From assembly GCA_017938425.1 (NCBI GenBank), contig JAGBBQ010000032.1:1-49658 (forward strand): a DNA stretch of 49,658 bases. Direction: 5' to 3'. Below the pieces are notes generated by a model. It ran no database searches, had not been told where the DNA came from, and saw only the letters and a program-made list of their open reading frames with translations. This DNA is from Clostridia bacterium. GTDB lineage: Bacteria; Bacillota; Clostridia; Oscillospirales; CAG-272. Positions 17,476 through 25,627 of the stretch are shown in pieces (within the stretch, counting starts at the first letter, position 1; each line of letters begins with the position of its first letter). The position numbers were made by a program, and so were the translations under genes.

Positions 17476-18418
17476 CACAAGCCTCACTGTTTACTTCGTC
17501 AAGATCCTTCAGCAGTGCCATCGCGTCCTCGCGCGATTTCAAGGTCGCACCGCTCGCCCTTTTGTGTCCGCCGCCGCCCCATTTGACGGCGACCTTGTTG
17601 ATGTTGTGTACAGAGGAGCGGATCTCGCAGAGCACGCCTCCCTCGGTCTCGGTAAAGTTTACCCAGGTGTCAATGCCGCGGATGTCGCTCATCGTATTGA
17701 CCATTCCGCGCGAGATCGTGAAGGTATCCGCGCCCGTGGCGGCGGCCTCCTCCTTCGTCGTGTAGATGTAGGCAACGCCCGCCTCCGTCAGCTGAATTTT
17801 GGAGACGAAATGCGCGCGCAGCTTCACGCTTGCCAGCTCGTCGGAATAGAGATTTCTGTAGATGTCCTGCGTTTTGAAGGGGGTCTGCATCAGAAACGAG
17901 GCGAGCGCGAAGGTCTTTGCCGTCGTGCTGTCGTAGCGGAATCTTCCCGAATCGGTCACCATACCCGTATAGAGTGCCTTGGCGGCGGCAGGCGTCAAAT
18001 GCAGCTCTGCCTCCATCGCCAGCGCCGCGATCATTCCCGCGCAGCTTTCAAAGCTCGTGTCGGTCACCTCGGTGTCACATATTTTCTCGCAGAAGATATG
18101 ATGGTCGATGCGTGCCGTTGCCTTCGCGGTCGCATATCTCTCGTCCGAGATCAGCGCCTTTGCCGAGGTGTCAAGCACGATGGCGAGCGCACCGTTATAC
18201 GCCGCATCCGCCACGGTATCCATCTCTCTGCCCTCGAGCATAAAGGCGTAGCGGCGGTTCATATCGCCGACGGCGAGGATCTCCTTTTCGGGGAAGTTCT
18301 CCTTCAATATATAATATAGGCCGAGCTGCGCGCCGAGCGCATCTCCGTCCGGATTCTGATGGCGGTGGAGAACGATGCGGTCATGGGCGCGTATGAGCTT
18401 CAGAATATCTTCAAACAT
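17468..18418 (-). CDS. DHH family phosphoesterase, NrnA-like (first copy)
   Basis: 316 residues. Motifs are LHRHQNPDGDALGAQLG, VLDTSAKAL, ARIDHHIF and the DHHA1 glycine loop VKWGGGGHKRASGATLKS. The architecture matches the next gene, but the sequences are clearly diverged (different residues after PDGDA and around DHH), so this is an old duplication or two subfamilies. Expected activity is removal of mononucleotides from very short RNA or dephosphorylation of pAp, in the cytoplasm. It is the first gene of the three-gene operon, with GGGAGG ahead of the ATG and a good promoter at 18456-18484. Confidence 0.9.
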   Translation of the reverse strand: MFEDILKLIRAHDRIVLHRHQNPDGDALGAQLGLYYILKENFPEKEILAVGDMNRRYAFMLEGREMDTVADAAYNGALAIVLDTSAKALISDERYATAKATARIDHHIFCEKICDTEVTDTSFESCAGMIAALAMEAELHLTPAAAKALYTGMVTDSGRFRYDSTTAKTFALASFLMQTPFKTQDIYRNLYSDELASVKLRAHFVSKIQLTEAGVAYIYTTKEEAAATGADTFTISRGMVNTMSDIRGIDTWVNFTETEGGVLCEIRSSVHNINKVAVKWGGGGHKRASGATLKSREDAMALLKDLDEVNSEACDE

Positions 18419-18455
18419 AGTGCCTCCCTTTTTTTCGTCGCTTTATCTTCCTTTT

Positions 18456-18484
18456 ATTGTACCATAAGAGCGGGGAAAAATCAA
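18456..18484 (-). promoter_or_regulatory. Promoter of the DHH-DHH-surE operon
   Basis: On the minus strand TTGATT (18479-18484), a 17-bp spacer and TACAAT (18456-18461) end 37 bp before the ATG at 18418. The gap from 18485 to 18681 shows no gene. Confidence 0.75.
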
Positions 18485-18681
18485 GATGCATATGCCGAAA
18501 AGTCGCGCCGCCCCGGCGAAAAACCTTAGCCGTTTCTTTGCTTTTCGGCTGTTTTATCCGCTTTTTTGTTTTCAAAATGCAGGATTTCCTTTATTTTGAA
18601 GCCTCTTTTGACCTATAATGCAGGATTTTGAATGTCAACTTGCAAAAATTGCGTTAATTTTTGCGCTTTTCGGGAAACATA

Positions 18682-18710
18682 TTGACATTTTTGCAATTTT
18701 GAGGTATAAT
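18682..18710 (+). promoter_or_regulatory. Consensus sigma-A promoter of the TAXI-TRAP genes
   Basis: Perfect TTGACA (18682-18687) and perfect TATAAT (18705-18710) with exactly 17 bp between them. One of the strongest predicted promoters in the window. Confidence 0.9.
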
Positions 18711-18743
18711 ATATACATATTTTTTAAAAGGAGTAATTTTACT

Positions 18744-19784
18744 ATGTCCGCAAATTTCAAGAAGATCTTAGCGCTCGCGCTTGCGAGTGTCCTTGCGCTT
18801 TTCGCGCTCGTATCCTGTGGCGGTAAGGGTGGCGATACCACCTATACCTTCAGCACCGGTGGCTCGACGGGTACCTACTACGGCTTCACCACCGCGGTGG
18901 CAGGCGTTCTCACCGATAAGGTCGAGGGTGCGAAGTTCACCGCCGTTACCTCGGGTGGCTCCAAGGCCAATATCGAGGCGATCGACGATGGAGACGCCCA
19001 GTACGCCATCGTGCAGAACGACGTTATGCTGAACGCCTACAACGGCGTGAATAACTTTGAGGGCAATCAGATCCGTTCCTTCGCTGTGGTCGGCACGGTG
19101 TATCCCGAGGTATGCCAGATCATCGCCGCTAAGAGCGCAAATATCAATTCGGTTGCGGATCTTGCAGGTAAGAGAGTTTCCGTCGGTGACGTTGGCTCGG
19201 GCGTTGTGACCAACGCAGAGCAGATCCTCGCCGCCGCAGGCCTTACCTTTGACGATATCCAGGTGCAGAACCTCGGCGTCGGCCCCTCCGCGGATGCGAT
19301 CAAGGCAGGCACGCTCGATGCGTTCTTCTTTACCGCAGGTATCCCCACCACCGCGATCACCGAGCTGGATACCTCCAACACCGAGATGACCGTCGTATCT
19401 CTCTCCGATAACGAGATCGCGTCTCTCACCTCTCAGTATCCGCACTACGTGCGCGCCGAGATCACCAACGAGCATTATCCCAAGTCCATCGCGGCAGGTG
19501 CGCCCGCCGTTACCATCGCCGTGAAGGCGACCTACATTGCAGACGCCACCCTCAGCGAGGATGCGGTCTATGCAATGACCAAGGCTCTCTGGGAGAACCG
19601 CGAGGCGATCGCCGCTGCGCATAACACCGGTAAGGCAATGGATATCAAGACCGCGCTTCTCGGTATCGGTGCCGCTCCCGTGCACGCAGGCGCTATGCGC
19701 TACTACGAGGAGTACCTTGCATCTCACAACACCGCAAACGGCACCTCGCTTTCCTTCAAGGACTTCTACGGCTATACGAAGTAA
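18744..19784 (+). CDS. TAXI family TRAP transporter solute-binding lipoprotein
   Basis: 346 residues from the ATG at 18744 (AAGGAG ten bases ahead, right after a consensus promoter). Upstream in-frame codons lie over the promoter and are not used. The lipobox is LVSC (Cys25). The mature protein begins TYTFSTGGSTGTYYGFT, the glycine-rich ligand loop of TAXI binding proteins, and has VQNDVMLNAYNG and AAKSANINSVADLAGKRVSVGDVGSG, then FFFTAGIPT. TAXI-TRAP systems use the sodium or proton gradient rather than ATP to import organic acids such as glutamate or dicarboxylates. The permease follows 86 bases downstream, after a strong hairpin. Confidence 0.93.
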   Translation: MSANFKKILALALASVLALFALVSCGGKGGDTTYTFSTGGSTGTYYGFTTAVAGVLTDKVEGAKFTAVTSGGSKANIEAIDDGDAQYAIVQNDVMLNAYNGVNNFEGNQIRSFAVVGTVYPEVCQIIAAKSANINSVADLAGKRVSVGDVGSGVVTNAEQILAAAGLTFDDIQVQNLGVGPSADAIKAGTLDAFFFTAGIPTTAITELDTSNTEMTVVSLSDNEIASLTSQYPHYVRAEITNEHYPKSIAAGAPAVTIAVKATYIADATLSEDAVYAMTKALWENREAIAAAHNTGKAMDIKTALLGIGAAPVHAGAMRYYEEYLASHNTANGTSLSFKDFYGYTK

Positions 19785-19805
19785 GCCGATATTTTGATTG
19801 ACCGT

Positions 19806-19837
19806 GAAAAGATCCCGATCCCGGTCGGGGTCTTTTC
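19806..19837 (+). other. Intercistronic hairpin between TAXI binding protein and permease
   Basis: GAAAAGATCCCGA pairs with TCGGGGTCTTTTC (G-U pairs included), giving about 13 bp. The following bases are GCTTGTAATTTTA, without a solid T run. It is probably a partial terminator or 3'-end stabiliser that leaves more binding-protein mRNA than permease mRNA. Confidence 0.6.
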
Positions 19838-19870
19838 GCTTGTAATTTTACCCGATAGGAGGACCTATTC

Positions 19871-22030
19871 TTGCAAAAACGTAACTCCGAGCATAAAACG
19901 GCCGAGCAGATCATGAAGGAGGTGGACCGCGAGTCCAACGTCCGCGTCTTTGACGGCTGGCGCGCGCTGGCGCTACGCTACGGTAAGATCGTCGCGGCGC
20001 TCTTTCTGATGGCGCTCTCGCTGGTATTCACGATCCCGACCGAGCTCTCCAAGCCTCTTTTCGTCGGCATCATTCTCGTTTTCGTATATCTGACCTTCCC
20101 GCTGTATAAAAAGCAGACGAAGCTGAAAAACTTCGTGCCGTGGTACGATTTCGTGCTGATCGGCCTCGTGGCGGTCACCTATCTCTATCCCGTGATCCGC
20201 CGCGACTATCTCGTGGAGGTCGGCAAGCGCATCGGTACCTTAGAGATCGTGATCGCGCTGATCGCGATCCTGCTTCTGGTCGAGGCCTGCCGCCGCGCGG
20301 TCGGCATTCCGATCCTTTTCGTGGCGGGCGGCTTCGTGATCTACGCCTTTATCTATCTTTCGAAGAACCCGAGAACGATGCTCAGAAACTTCTGCTACGA
20401 GATGTTCTTCAACGCGACGGGCGGCATCTTCTCCACGCCGATCGACGTCTGCGTGAACTTTATCATCCTGTTTATCATCTTAGGCTCATTTTTGGAAAAG
20501 ACCGGCATCGGTCAGTTCTTCGTGGATCTCGCGAACTCCGTTGCGGGCTCCTCGGCGGGCGGTCCTGCCAAGGTAGCGGTCATCTCCTCCGCGCTCGAGG
20601 GTATGTATTCGGGCAGCTCGGTGGCGAACACCGTCGGCAGCGGCAGCGTGACCATTCCCGTGATGAAAAAGACCGGCTATAAGCCCGAGTTTGCCGCCGC
20701 GGTCGAGGCGGCCGCCTCCACGGGCGGTCAGATCATGCCCCCCATTATGGGTGCGGCGGCCTTCCTGATGGCGGAGATCACGGGTGTTCCGTACGCGACG
20801 ATCGCGATCGCCGCGATCCTGCCGGCGCTGCTCTACTTTGCGGGCATCTTCATTATGGTGCATCTTGAGGCAAAGAAGCGCGGCCTGCGCGGCCTTCCCA
20901 AGGAAACGCTTCCGAATTTCTTTAAGCTCCTTCTTTCCAAGGGATACCTGCTTCTGCCCGTGGTCGTGCTCGTTATCTGTATGAACTATTTCCCCTCGGG
21001 CATGAGCGCGTGCTACGCGATCCTCTGTGCCCTTGTGGTCAACCTCTTCGATCCGCATCTTTCGAAGGAGCGCTTCGGCGGCTCTTATAAGACGAAGGAG
21101 GCGCGCATAGGCCTTCTGCGTGCGATCGGCCTTCCGCTGATCCCCGCATCCATCCTCGCGCTTTACTACGTTCTGAACGCGGTCGGCGTGCTCTCGCCCT
21201 TCTGGCACGGAAAGTTCATTTTCCTTGCGATGGCGGCGGCCGTCGTGTGCAGCGCCTTCACGCGCGGTGCAACGCTGGATCTTAAAACCGCGCTTTCCGG
21301 CTTTGAGGGAGGTATCACGAATTCCGTCGGTGTGGCGGTCGCCTGCGGTGTCGCGGGCGTGATCTCGGGTGTCGTTACCCTGACGGCGCTGGGCGCAACG
21401 CTGGTGACCACGATCGTGCCCATTGCGAAGCAGAGCGTTCTTCTCGCCCTCTTCCTCACGATGCTCTCCTGCATCGTGCTCGGTATGGGCGTGCCGACGA
21501 CGGCGAACTACATCATTATGGCGACCACCACGGCGCCCATCCTCGTCGGGATGGGAATTCCGCTTCTGGCGGCGCATATGTTCGTGTTCTACTTCGGTAT
21601 CGTGGCGGATATCACGCCCCCCGTTGCCCTTGCGGCGTACGCAGGCTCCGCGATCGCGGATTCGAACCCCCTGCGCACCGGCCTCAACGCGACGAAGCTT
21701 GCGATCACGGCGTTTATCATCCCGTATATCTTCGCGATGAATCCCTCGCTGCTTCTCGTTTGCGCGGGCTACGAGGCGAAGTTCTTTAAGGTGCTGCAGA
21801 TCCTCGCCACCTCGCTGATCGGCTGCTTTGCTCTTTCGGCGGCGCTGGAGAACTACTTTATGCATAAGAATAAGATCTGGGAGACGGTGCTTTTCGCCAT
21901 CGGCGGTCTGCTCCTCATTATGCCCGACGGTCTGACCGATCTGATCGGTCTCATTCTGATCGCGCTTGCGGTGCTTTCGCATCTGTTCATCGACCGCATC
22001 ATAAAGAAAAAAACAAGCCCCGAGGCTTGA
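19871..22030 (+). CDS. TRAP transporter permease, fused small and large subunits
   Basis: 719 residues from a TTG start at 19871, with AGGAGG eight bases before it; the next ATG (19913) lacks a site. About 18 hydrophobic segments are visible. The N-terminal part (to about 170) matches the four-helix DctQ-like small subunit. The rest is the DctM-like large subunit, with SSAGGPAKVAVISSALEGM, SGSSVANTVGSGSVTIP, STGGQIMPPIMGAAAFLMAE and VLGMGVPTTANYI. These are the conserved glycine-rich regions of TAXI-type fused permeases. The final about 80 residues form an extra hydrophobic tail. It works with the binding protein upstream. A promoter for the next gene overlaps its stop codon. Confidence 0.93.
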   Translation: MQKRNSEHKTAEQIMKEVDRESNVRVFDGWRALALRYGKIVAALFLMALSLVFTIPTELSKPLFVGIILVFVYLTFPLYKKQTKLKNFVPWYDFVLIGLVAVTYLYPVIRRDYLVEVGKRIGTLEIVIALIAILLLVEACRRAVGIPILFVAGGFVIYAFIYLSKNPRTMLRNFCYEMFFNATGGIFSTPIDVCVNFIILFIILGSFLEKTGIGQFFVDLANSVAGSSAGGPAKVAVISSALEGMYSGSSVANTVGSGSVTIPVMKKTGYKPEFAAAVEAAASTGGQIMPPIMGAAAFLMAEITGVPYATIAIAAILPALLYFAGIFIMVHLEAKKRGLRGLPKETLPNFFKLLLSKGYLLLPVVVLVICMNYFPSGMSACYAILCALVVNLFDPHLSKERFGGSYKTKEARIGLLRAIGLPLIPASILALYYVLNAVGVLSPFWHGKFIFLAMAAAVVCSAFTRGATLDLKTALSGFEGGITNSVGVAVACGVAGVISGVVTLTALGATLVTTIVPIAKQSVLLALFLTMLSCIVLGMGVPTTANYIIMATTTAPILVGMGIPLLAAHMFVFYFGIVADITPPVALAAYAGSAIADSNPLRTGLNATKLAITAFIIPYIFAMNPSLLLVCAGYEAKFFKVLQILATSLIGCFALSAALENYFMHKNKIWETVLFAIGGLLLIMPDGLTDLIGLILIALAVLSHLFIDRIIKKKTSPEA

Positions 22031-22055
22031 CAAGCAAAGAAAAACTATGTATAAT
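22027..22055 (+). promoter_or_regulatory. Consensus promoter for the serine hydrolase, overlapping the TRAP stop codon
   Basis: TTGACA (22027-22032), a 17-bp spacer and TATAAT (22050-22055). The expected start of transcription, near 22062, lies inside the left arm of the terminator hairpin that begins at 22057. Confidence 0.75.
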
Positions 22056-22056
22056 A

Positions 22057-22094
22057 AAGACTGCCGAAGAGCCTTCGGCAGTCTTTGTTTTTTT
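22057..22094 (+). terminator. Terminator of the TAXI-TRAP operon
   Basis: A 13-bp stem (22057-22069 with 22073-22085) with a three-base loop is followed by TGTTTTTTT. RNA started at the overlapping promoter would keep only about the inner eight base pairs, so it may escape termination. Confidence 0.8.
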
Positions 22095-22111
22095 GAAAAA
22101 GGAGAACGGCT

Positions 22112-23590
22112 ATGTTTAAGAACGTCACGCCCGAGTCCTGCGGTATCGAGAGCGCAAGAGTGCTGGAATACCTGCAGTATCTCGAGGATTGCGGCCTCAC
22201 CACGCACGGCATTCTGATCGCGAAGGACGATCGCGCGTTTCTGGAGGCGTATTGGAAGCCCTTCCATAAGGACTTCGGCCACAGAATGTATTCGCAGACC
22301 AAGAGCTACGTAGGGATCGCCGTCGGTCTGCTCGCCGAAGAAGGGAAGATCTCCCTCGACGATAAGATCTACGATTACTTCAAGGGTGAGCTTAAGGAGC
22401 CCCCCTCCGAATATATGCGTGCACAGACCGTGCGCGAGATGCTGACGATGACCACCGCGACCACGAAGTGGGATCGCTGGTTCTCCTCGAAGGCGAAGGA
22501 CAGAGTGCAGAACTATTTTGCCTTCAACGAGGCAAAGCAGCCTGCGGGCACGGCCTGGTATTACGACAGCGCGGGATCGCAGATCCTTGCCACGCTCGTC
22601 GAGCGCGTGAGCGGCAAGAGCCTCTTTGATTATCTTTACGAGAAGGTGTTCTGCCATCTCGGCACCTTCAAGAACGCAACCGTCCTGAAGGCGCGCGGCG
22701 GCGACAGCTGGGGAGACAGCGCGCTCATCTGTACCCTGCGTGATATGGCGTCCTTTGCACGCTTTCTGATGCACGGCGGTAAGGTTGGCGATAAGAAGCT
22801 GATCAGCGAGCAATACGTGAAGGAGGCGACCTCGCCCCTGCGCGATAACTGCGAGACGGGCTTTGAGAGCCCCACGGCGCAGGGCTACGGCTATCAGATC
22901 TGGGGCATCAAGGACGGCTTCGGCTTCCTCGGTATGGGCAACCAGGATACCTACGTGCTTCCGGCACAGAAGCTGATCTTCACGATCACCTCGGATAACC
23001 AGGGCTATGCATCCTCCCGTCTTCTTATCCTGCAGGGCTACCGCCATATGATCGCAAAGCACGTAAAGGAGCAGCCCCTGCCCGAGAATCCCGAGGATTA
23101 TAAAAAACTTTGCGACTATATCGACGGGCTGAAGCTCGCCTCCGCGGTCGGAAAGAAAAGCGTTCCTTTCGCGAAGGAGATCGCGGATAAGGAGTTTATC
23201 TGCGAGGAAAATCCTCTTGGTTTTGAAAAGTTTTCTTTGCATTTTGACGGAGAAAAGGGCGGCGAGCTGCGTTATACCAACGCAAGCGGCGCGAAGGTTC
23301 TGCCCTTCGGTATGTGCGAGAACGTATTCTGCAAGTTCCCCGAGGAGGGCTATTCCAACGAGATGGGCGGCGTTTATACGAAGGGCTTCTTCTACGATTG
23401 CGCCTCTGCCGCGGCTTGGAGAGAGGATAAGAAGCTGCAGCTGCGCGTGCGTATTATCGACCGCTATTTCGGCAACCTCACTCTGATCTTCTCCTTCAAG
23501 GATCCTTGTCTCGTCGTCGTGGACGCGCAGAAGACCGCCGAGGATTTCCTCGACACTTATCAGGGCAAGCTCATCGCCCGCGCAAAATAA
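22112..23590 (+). CDS. Cytoplasmic serine hydrolase of the beta-lactamase/transpeptidase fold
   Basis: 492 residues. The N-terminal 350 residues match class C beta-lactamase-like hydrolases: SQTK (Ser61, Lys64) is the SxxK motif, and YDS at 151-153 takes the place of YxN. HLGTFKNATV and GYGYQIWGIKDGFGFLGMG are typical of the fold, the last near the third motif. There is no signal peptide, so it should act inside the cell. The family includes esterases and aminopeptidases as well as beta-lactamases, and antibiotic resistance should not be assumed. The last about 140 residues (from KKLCDYIDG) form a separate beta-rich tail. GGAG precedes the ATG. Confidence 0.88.
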   Translation: MFKNVTPESCGIESARVLEYLQYLEDCGLTTHGILIAKDDRAFLEAYWKPFHKDFGHRMYSQTKSYVGIAVGLLAEEGKISLDDKIYDYFKGELKEPPSEYMRAQTVREMLTMTTATTKWDRWFSSKAKDRVQNYFAFNEAKQPAGTAWYYDSAGSQILATLVERVSGKSLFDYLYEKVFCHLGTFKNATVLKARGGDSWGDSALICTLRDMASFARFLMHGGKVGDKKLISEQYVKEATSPLRDNCETGFESPTAQGYGYQIWGIKDGFGFLGMGNQDTYVLPAQKLIFTITSDNQGYASSRLLILQGYRHMIAKHVKEQPLPENPEDYKKLCDYIDGLKLASAVGKKSVPFAKEIADKEFICEENPLGFEKFSLHFDGEKGGELRYTNASGAKVLPFGMCENVFCKFPEEGYSNEMGGVYTKGFFYDCASAAAWREDKKLQLRVRIIDRYFGNLTLIFSFKDPCLVVVDAQKTAEDFLDTYQGKLIARAK

Positions 23591-23680
23591 GCGAACGGGC
23601 GCGTGTTCCGAATTCAGGTATAACCGGAAAATAGGGACTGAATTGGGTTGGGAAATAATTACCTGTATTTAATGCTCTAC

Positions 23681-23715
23681 AAAAAACACCCGCTACTAAA
23701 AAGCGGGTGTTTTTT
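23681..23715 (+). terminator. Terminator between the serine hydrolase and the AT-rich island
   Basis: The stem AACACCCGCT/AGCGGGTGTT is extended by A-T pairs (23681-23694 with 23702-23715) and ends in a T run. It is symmetrical enough to work on both strands. Bases 23591-23680 contain no gene. Confidence 0.85.
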
Positions 23716-23742
23716 ATGGTTATCTTATCAAAGAATACCATC

Positions 23743-23771
23743 TTGAAATGTGTGACGATATGTGTTAGAAT
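23743..23771 (+). promoter_or_regulatory. Promoter of the leader ORF and coiled-coil/membrane gene pair
   Basis: TTGAAA (23743-23748), a 17-bp spacer and TAGAAT (23766-23771). It starts a leader of more than 110 bases before the coiled-coil gene. Confidence 0.65.
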
Positions 23772-23808
23772 ATTTATATACAATTTTTATAGCCATAAAG
23801 GAAAGAAA

Positions 23809-23838
23809 ATGAGCAATACCCATTATGTGCCCGGATAG
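23809..23838 (+). CDS. Possible leader peptide, 9 codons (MSNTHYVPG)
   Basis: AAGGAAAG lies just before an ATG that opens nine codons and a TAG. A second ATG (23825) in another frame overlaps it and reads 14 codons (MCPDRHCYLGSLNI) to 23869, close to the next gene. The position in a long leader of an accessory operon fits a regulatory upstream ORF. Translation is unproven, and chance is possible for so short a frame. Confidence 0.3.
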   Translation: MSNTHYVPG

Positions 23839-23892
23839 ACATTGTTACTTGGGAAGTCTAAACATTTAATTTAAAGCATTCAGGAGAAGGCT

Positions 23893-24726
23893 ATGTTTAG
23901 TTTTTTAGAAAAACTTGATTACAGATTATTTGAGCGTTACCGCACGCTTGAAAGAAATATCAAGGCTGCGAGCAATTCGTTTTATGATGCATACCTTGAC
24001 CTGCAGGAACAGTTTTTGAGAATTGTACTTGAAAATGAAGGGGTAGAAATAAGCGTTGGATACTCCTCGGGATCTATACTTAAAAATCCCGCTTGTCAAA
24101 ACCTGTTTCTTTCTGTGATTGGAATTGATAAGCATACATACGACAAGATGGGAGATTATGCACTCAAAGTTAATGCGCATAAGCATAAAAAAGAAAAGCG
24201 CATATCGCTTGATACAATATTAAATTATCTCGGAGTTATATATGATGCGACCTTTGCTTATGCAAAATTCAAAGGTGTAGAATGCTCTCCTCTTGAAATA
24301 TCTGCGTATGTGGAAATGTTTGGTGTATTTGAGAGGGAGAACGCAACCTTGCGCACCGAATGTGATAAACTCCGGGAAGAGCTTTCTACCTCTGTTGAAG
24401 AAGGAAAACTCAAAGATAGCGATATAGAAACCTTTAAGAATCTTGCACGCGGAGCGGAATTGGATAAGCTCTCGCTTGAAGAACAAAATGCTGAGCTTCA
24501 AAAGCAAATCAGCATACTCAAGGATATTAAACTTGCCTCAATGGAAGATAAGCTGAATAAAACGATTGAGTTATTGCTTGAATTAAAGCCTGCTATAGTT
24601 GAAAACAGGGTTGTTGTTCGCGCGGTGGGCAATGCCATGGGGCGATTGATGACGGGACATCCCAACGTGGATCAATGGATCGAAGAAGAAAGAAAGAAGA
24701 ACGGAGAAAACGGAAATGCCAAATAG
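23893..24726 (+). CDS. Unknown coiled-coil protein of the accessory island
   Basis: 277 residues, starting after AGGAGAAGG. No family is recognised with confidence. Residues 1-125 are helical and charged, with AHKHKKEKRISLDTILNYLGVIYDATFAYAK near 95-125. This faintly recalls HEPN-like or DUF4145-like helical domains, but no RxxxxH motif is clear. Residues 135-225 are a long coiled coil (ENATLRTECDKLREEL through LQKQISILKD). The last 50 residues are short helices. No signal peptide or membrane segment. Its last 11 bases overlap the membrane protein gene, so the two are made together. Codon use is AT-richer than in the flanking genes, which suggests transfer. Confidence 0.8.
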   Translation: MFSFLEKLDYRLFERYRTLERNIKAASNSFYDAYLDLQEQFLRIVLENEGVEISVGYSSGSILKNPACQNLFLSVIGIDKHTYDKMGDYALKVNAHKHKKEKRISLDTILNYLGVIYDATFAYAKFKGVECSPLEISAYVEMFGVFERENATLRTECDKLREELSTSVEEGKLKDSDIETFKNLARGAELDKLSLEEQNAELQKQISILKDIKLASMEDKLNKTIELLLELKPAIVENRVVVRAVGNAMGRLMTGHPNVDQWIEEERKKNGENGNAK

Positions 24727-25513
24727 TGTTTTTGAAGGTCTTGACGAGATAATTGAAAGGCAGAAACAAGCGGAAGAACGATCAAGAAAAGAACACGAAG
24801 AGATCCTTGAAGCTATAAAAAAGGCTAATGCAAAAAATGATCAAGCAGATTCTGTACAAAAAACGGTAAATCAACGGAACCAATCGTGGTCTTTAAAAAA
24901 CTTTATTACGCACTCCATACACGAATATATGTGGATCGGCACGGAAGCCGAGTTTGATAAAGAGAAAAAAATGACTTTATTATGGATATTGGCTTCTATT
25001 TTGTGGATGTTTGTTTGCACAATCGTTTCTTCTGTTTCGTTCAAATTTTACAGTACTTTCACCCTGTTCGAAAATATTTGGCTTGTTCTTATGCTATTTG
25101 TTTTAAAGTACAAGTATAAAACAAAAAAGAATTATTTGGCATTGGAGTATTCATTGAATAGTTTTTCGAGATTTGAGTTTGATGCTGATGGCGTTTTAAG
25201 ATGTACAGAATATAAGAAAAAATATCAATGGTTTTTTGTGTTAGCTTGTATTGCATTTCTGCTGAATACCATTTTTGCTTGGGTGGAAAATAACAATATG
25301 CCTCTGTTAGTAACCTTTTTGGAGCTTGGAACGTTAGCGCTGAATATATTCACCGTTTATAAAGTTACGGGCTTCTTTGGCGGATATGGTCCGATTCGAT
25401 TTACCGAAATCAGTGACGCAGGCAAAGCAAAAACCGTATTAGTCCTTGATACGGCTATGAATAAGTTGTATACTGAGGAAGATTTTTTTAATACTTTTTC
25501 TTTTATGAGATGA
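24716..25513 (+). CDS. Unknown membrane protein with N-terminal coiled coil
   Basis: 265 residues. Residues 8-50 are a charged helix (EIIERQKQAEERSRKEHEEI), likely a coiled coil facing the cytoplasm. Hydrophobic segments lie at about 88-108, 112-132, 170-192 and 195-218, giving two hairpins. The C-terminal 50 residues are soluble. It overlaps the coiled-coil gene by 11 bases, so the products may meet through their coiled coils. No family is recognised. A soluble coiled-coil protein plus a small membrane protein next to an antiviral operon fits a membrane-acting defence module, but this is inference. A terminator follows directly. Confidence 0.8.
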   Translation: MPNSVFEGLDEIIERQKQAEERSRKEHEEILEAIKKANAKNDQADSVQKTVNQRNQSWSLKNFITHSIHEYMWIGTEAEFDKEKKMTLLWILASILWMFVCTIVSSVSFKFYSTFTLFENIWLVLMLFVLKYKYKTKKNYLALEYSLNSFSRFEFDADGVLRCTEYKKKYQWFFVLACIAFLLNTIFAWVENNNMPLLVTFLELGTLALNIFTVYKVTGFFGGYGPIRFTEISDAGKAKTVLVLDTAMNKLYTEEDFFNTFSFMR

Positions 25514-25536
25514 AAAGGGGCAAATCGCCCCTTTTC
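25512..25536 (+). terminator. Terminator after the coiled-coil/membrane pair
   Basis: The stem AAAAGGGGC (25513-25521) pairs with GCCCCTTTT (25527-25535) around a five-base loop, overlapping the TGA stop. Confidence 0.75.
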
Positions 25537-25538
25537 TA

Positions 25539-25567
25539 TTGCAAAAAATCCCAATATGTGCTATAAT
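25539..25567 (+). promoter_or_regulatory. Promoter of the small XRE regulator
   Basis: TTGCAA (25539-25544), a 17-bp spacer and TATAAT (25562-25567), immediately after the terminator of the preceding pair. Confidence 0.75.
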
Positions 25568-25627
25568 CATATTGTTTCATAGCGACTCCGGAGCATTGCG
25601 AAAGCTGAGCAAAGGAGGTATTTGCTC

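Noticed and set aside
20486..23242. A long minus-strand frame (918 codons) across the TRAP permease and serine hydrolase.
   Set aside because: The frame crosses two well-supported genes and a terminator, and its protein is an arginine/histidine-rich mirror sequence.
22112..23590. Antibiotic resistance beta-lactamase.
   Set aside because: It has no signal peptide and an altered second motif (YDS), and the family is mostly esterases and peptidases.
23893..24726. Toxin-antitoxin pair with a HEPN RNase in the coiled-coil/membrane operon.
   Set aside because: No clear RxxxxH motif, the partner is a membrane protein, and the sizes are atypical for toxin-antitoxin pairs.
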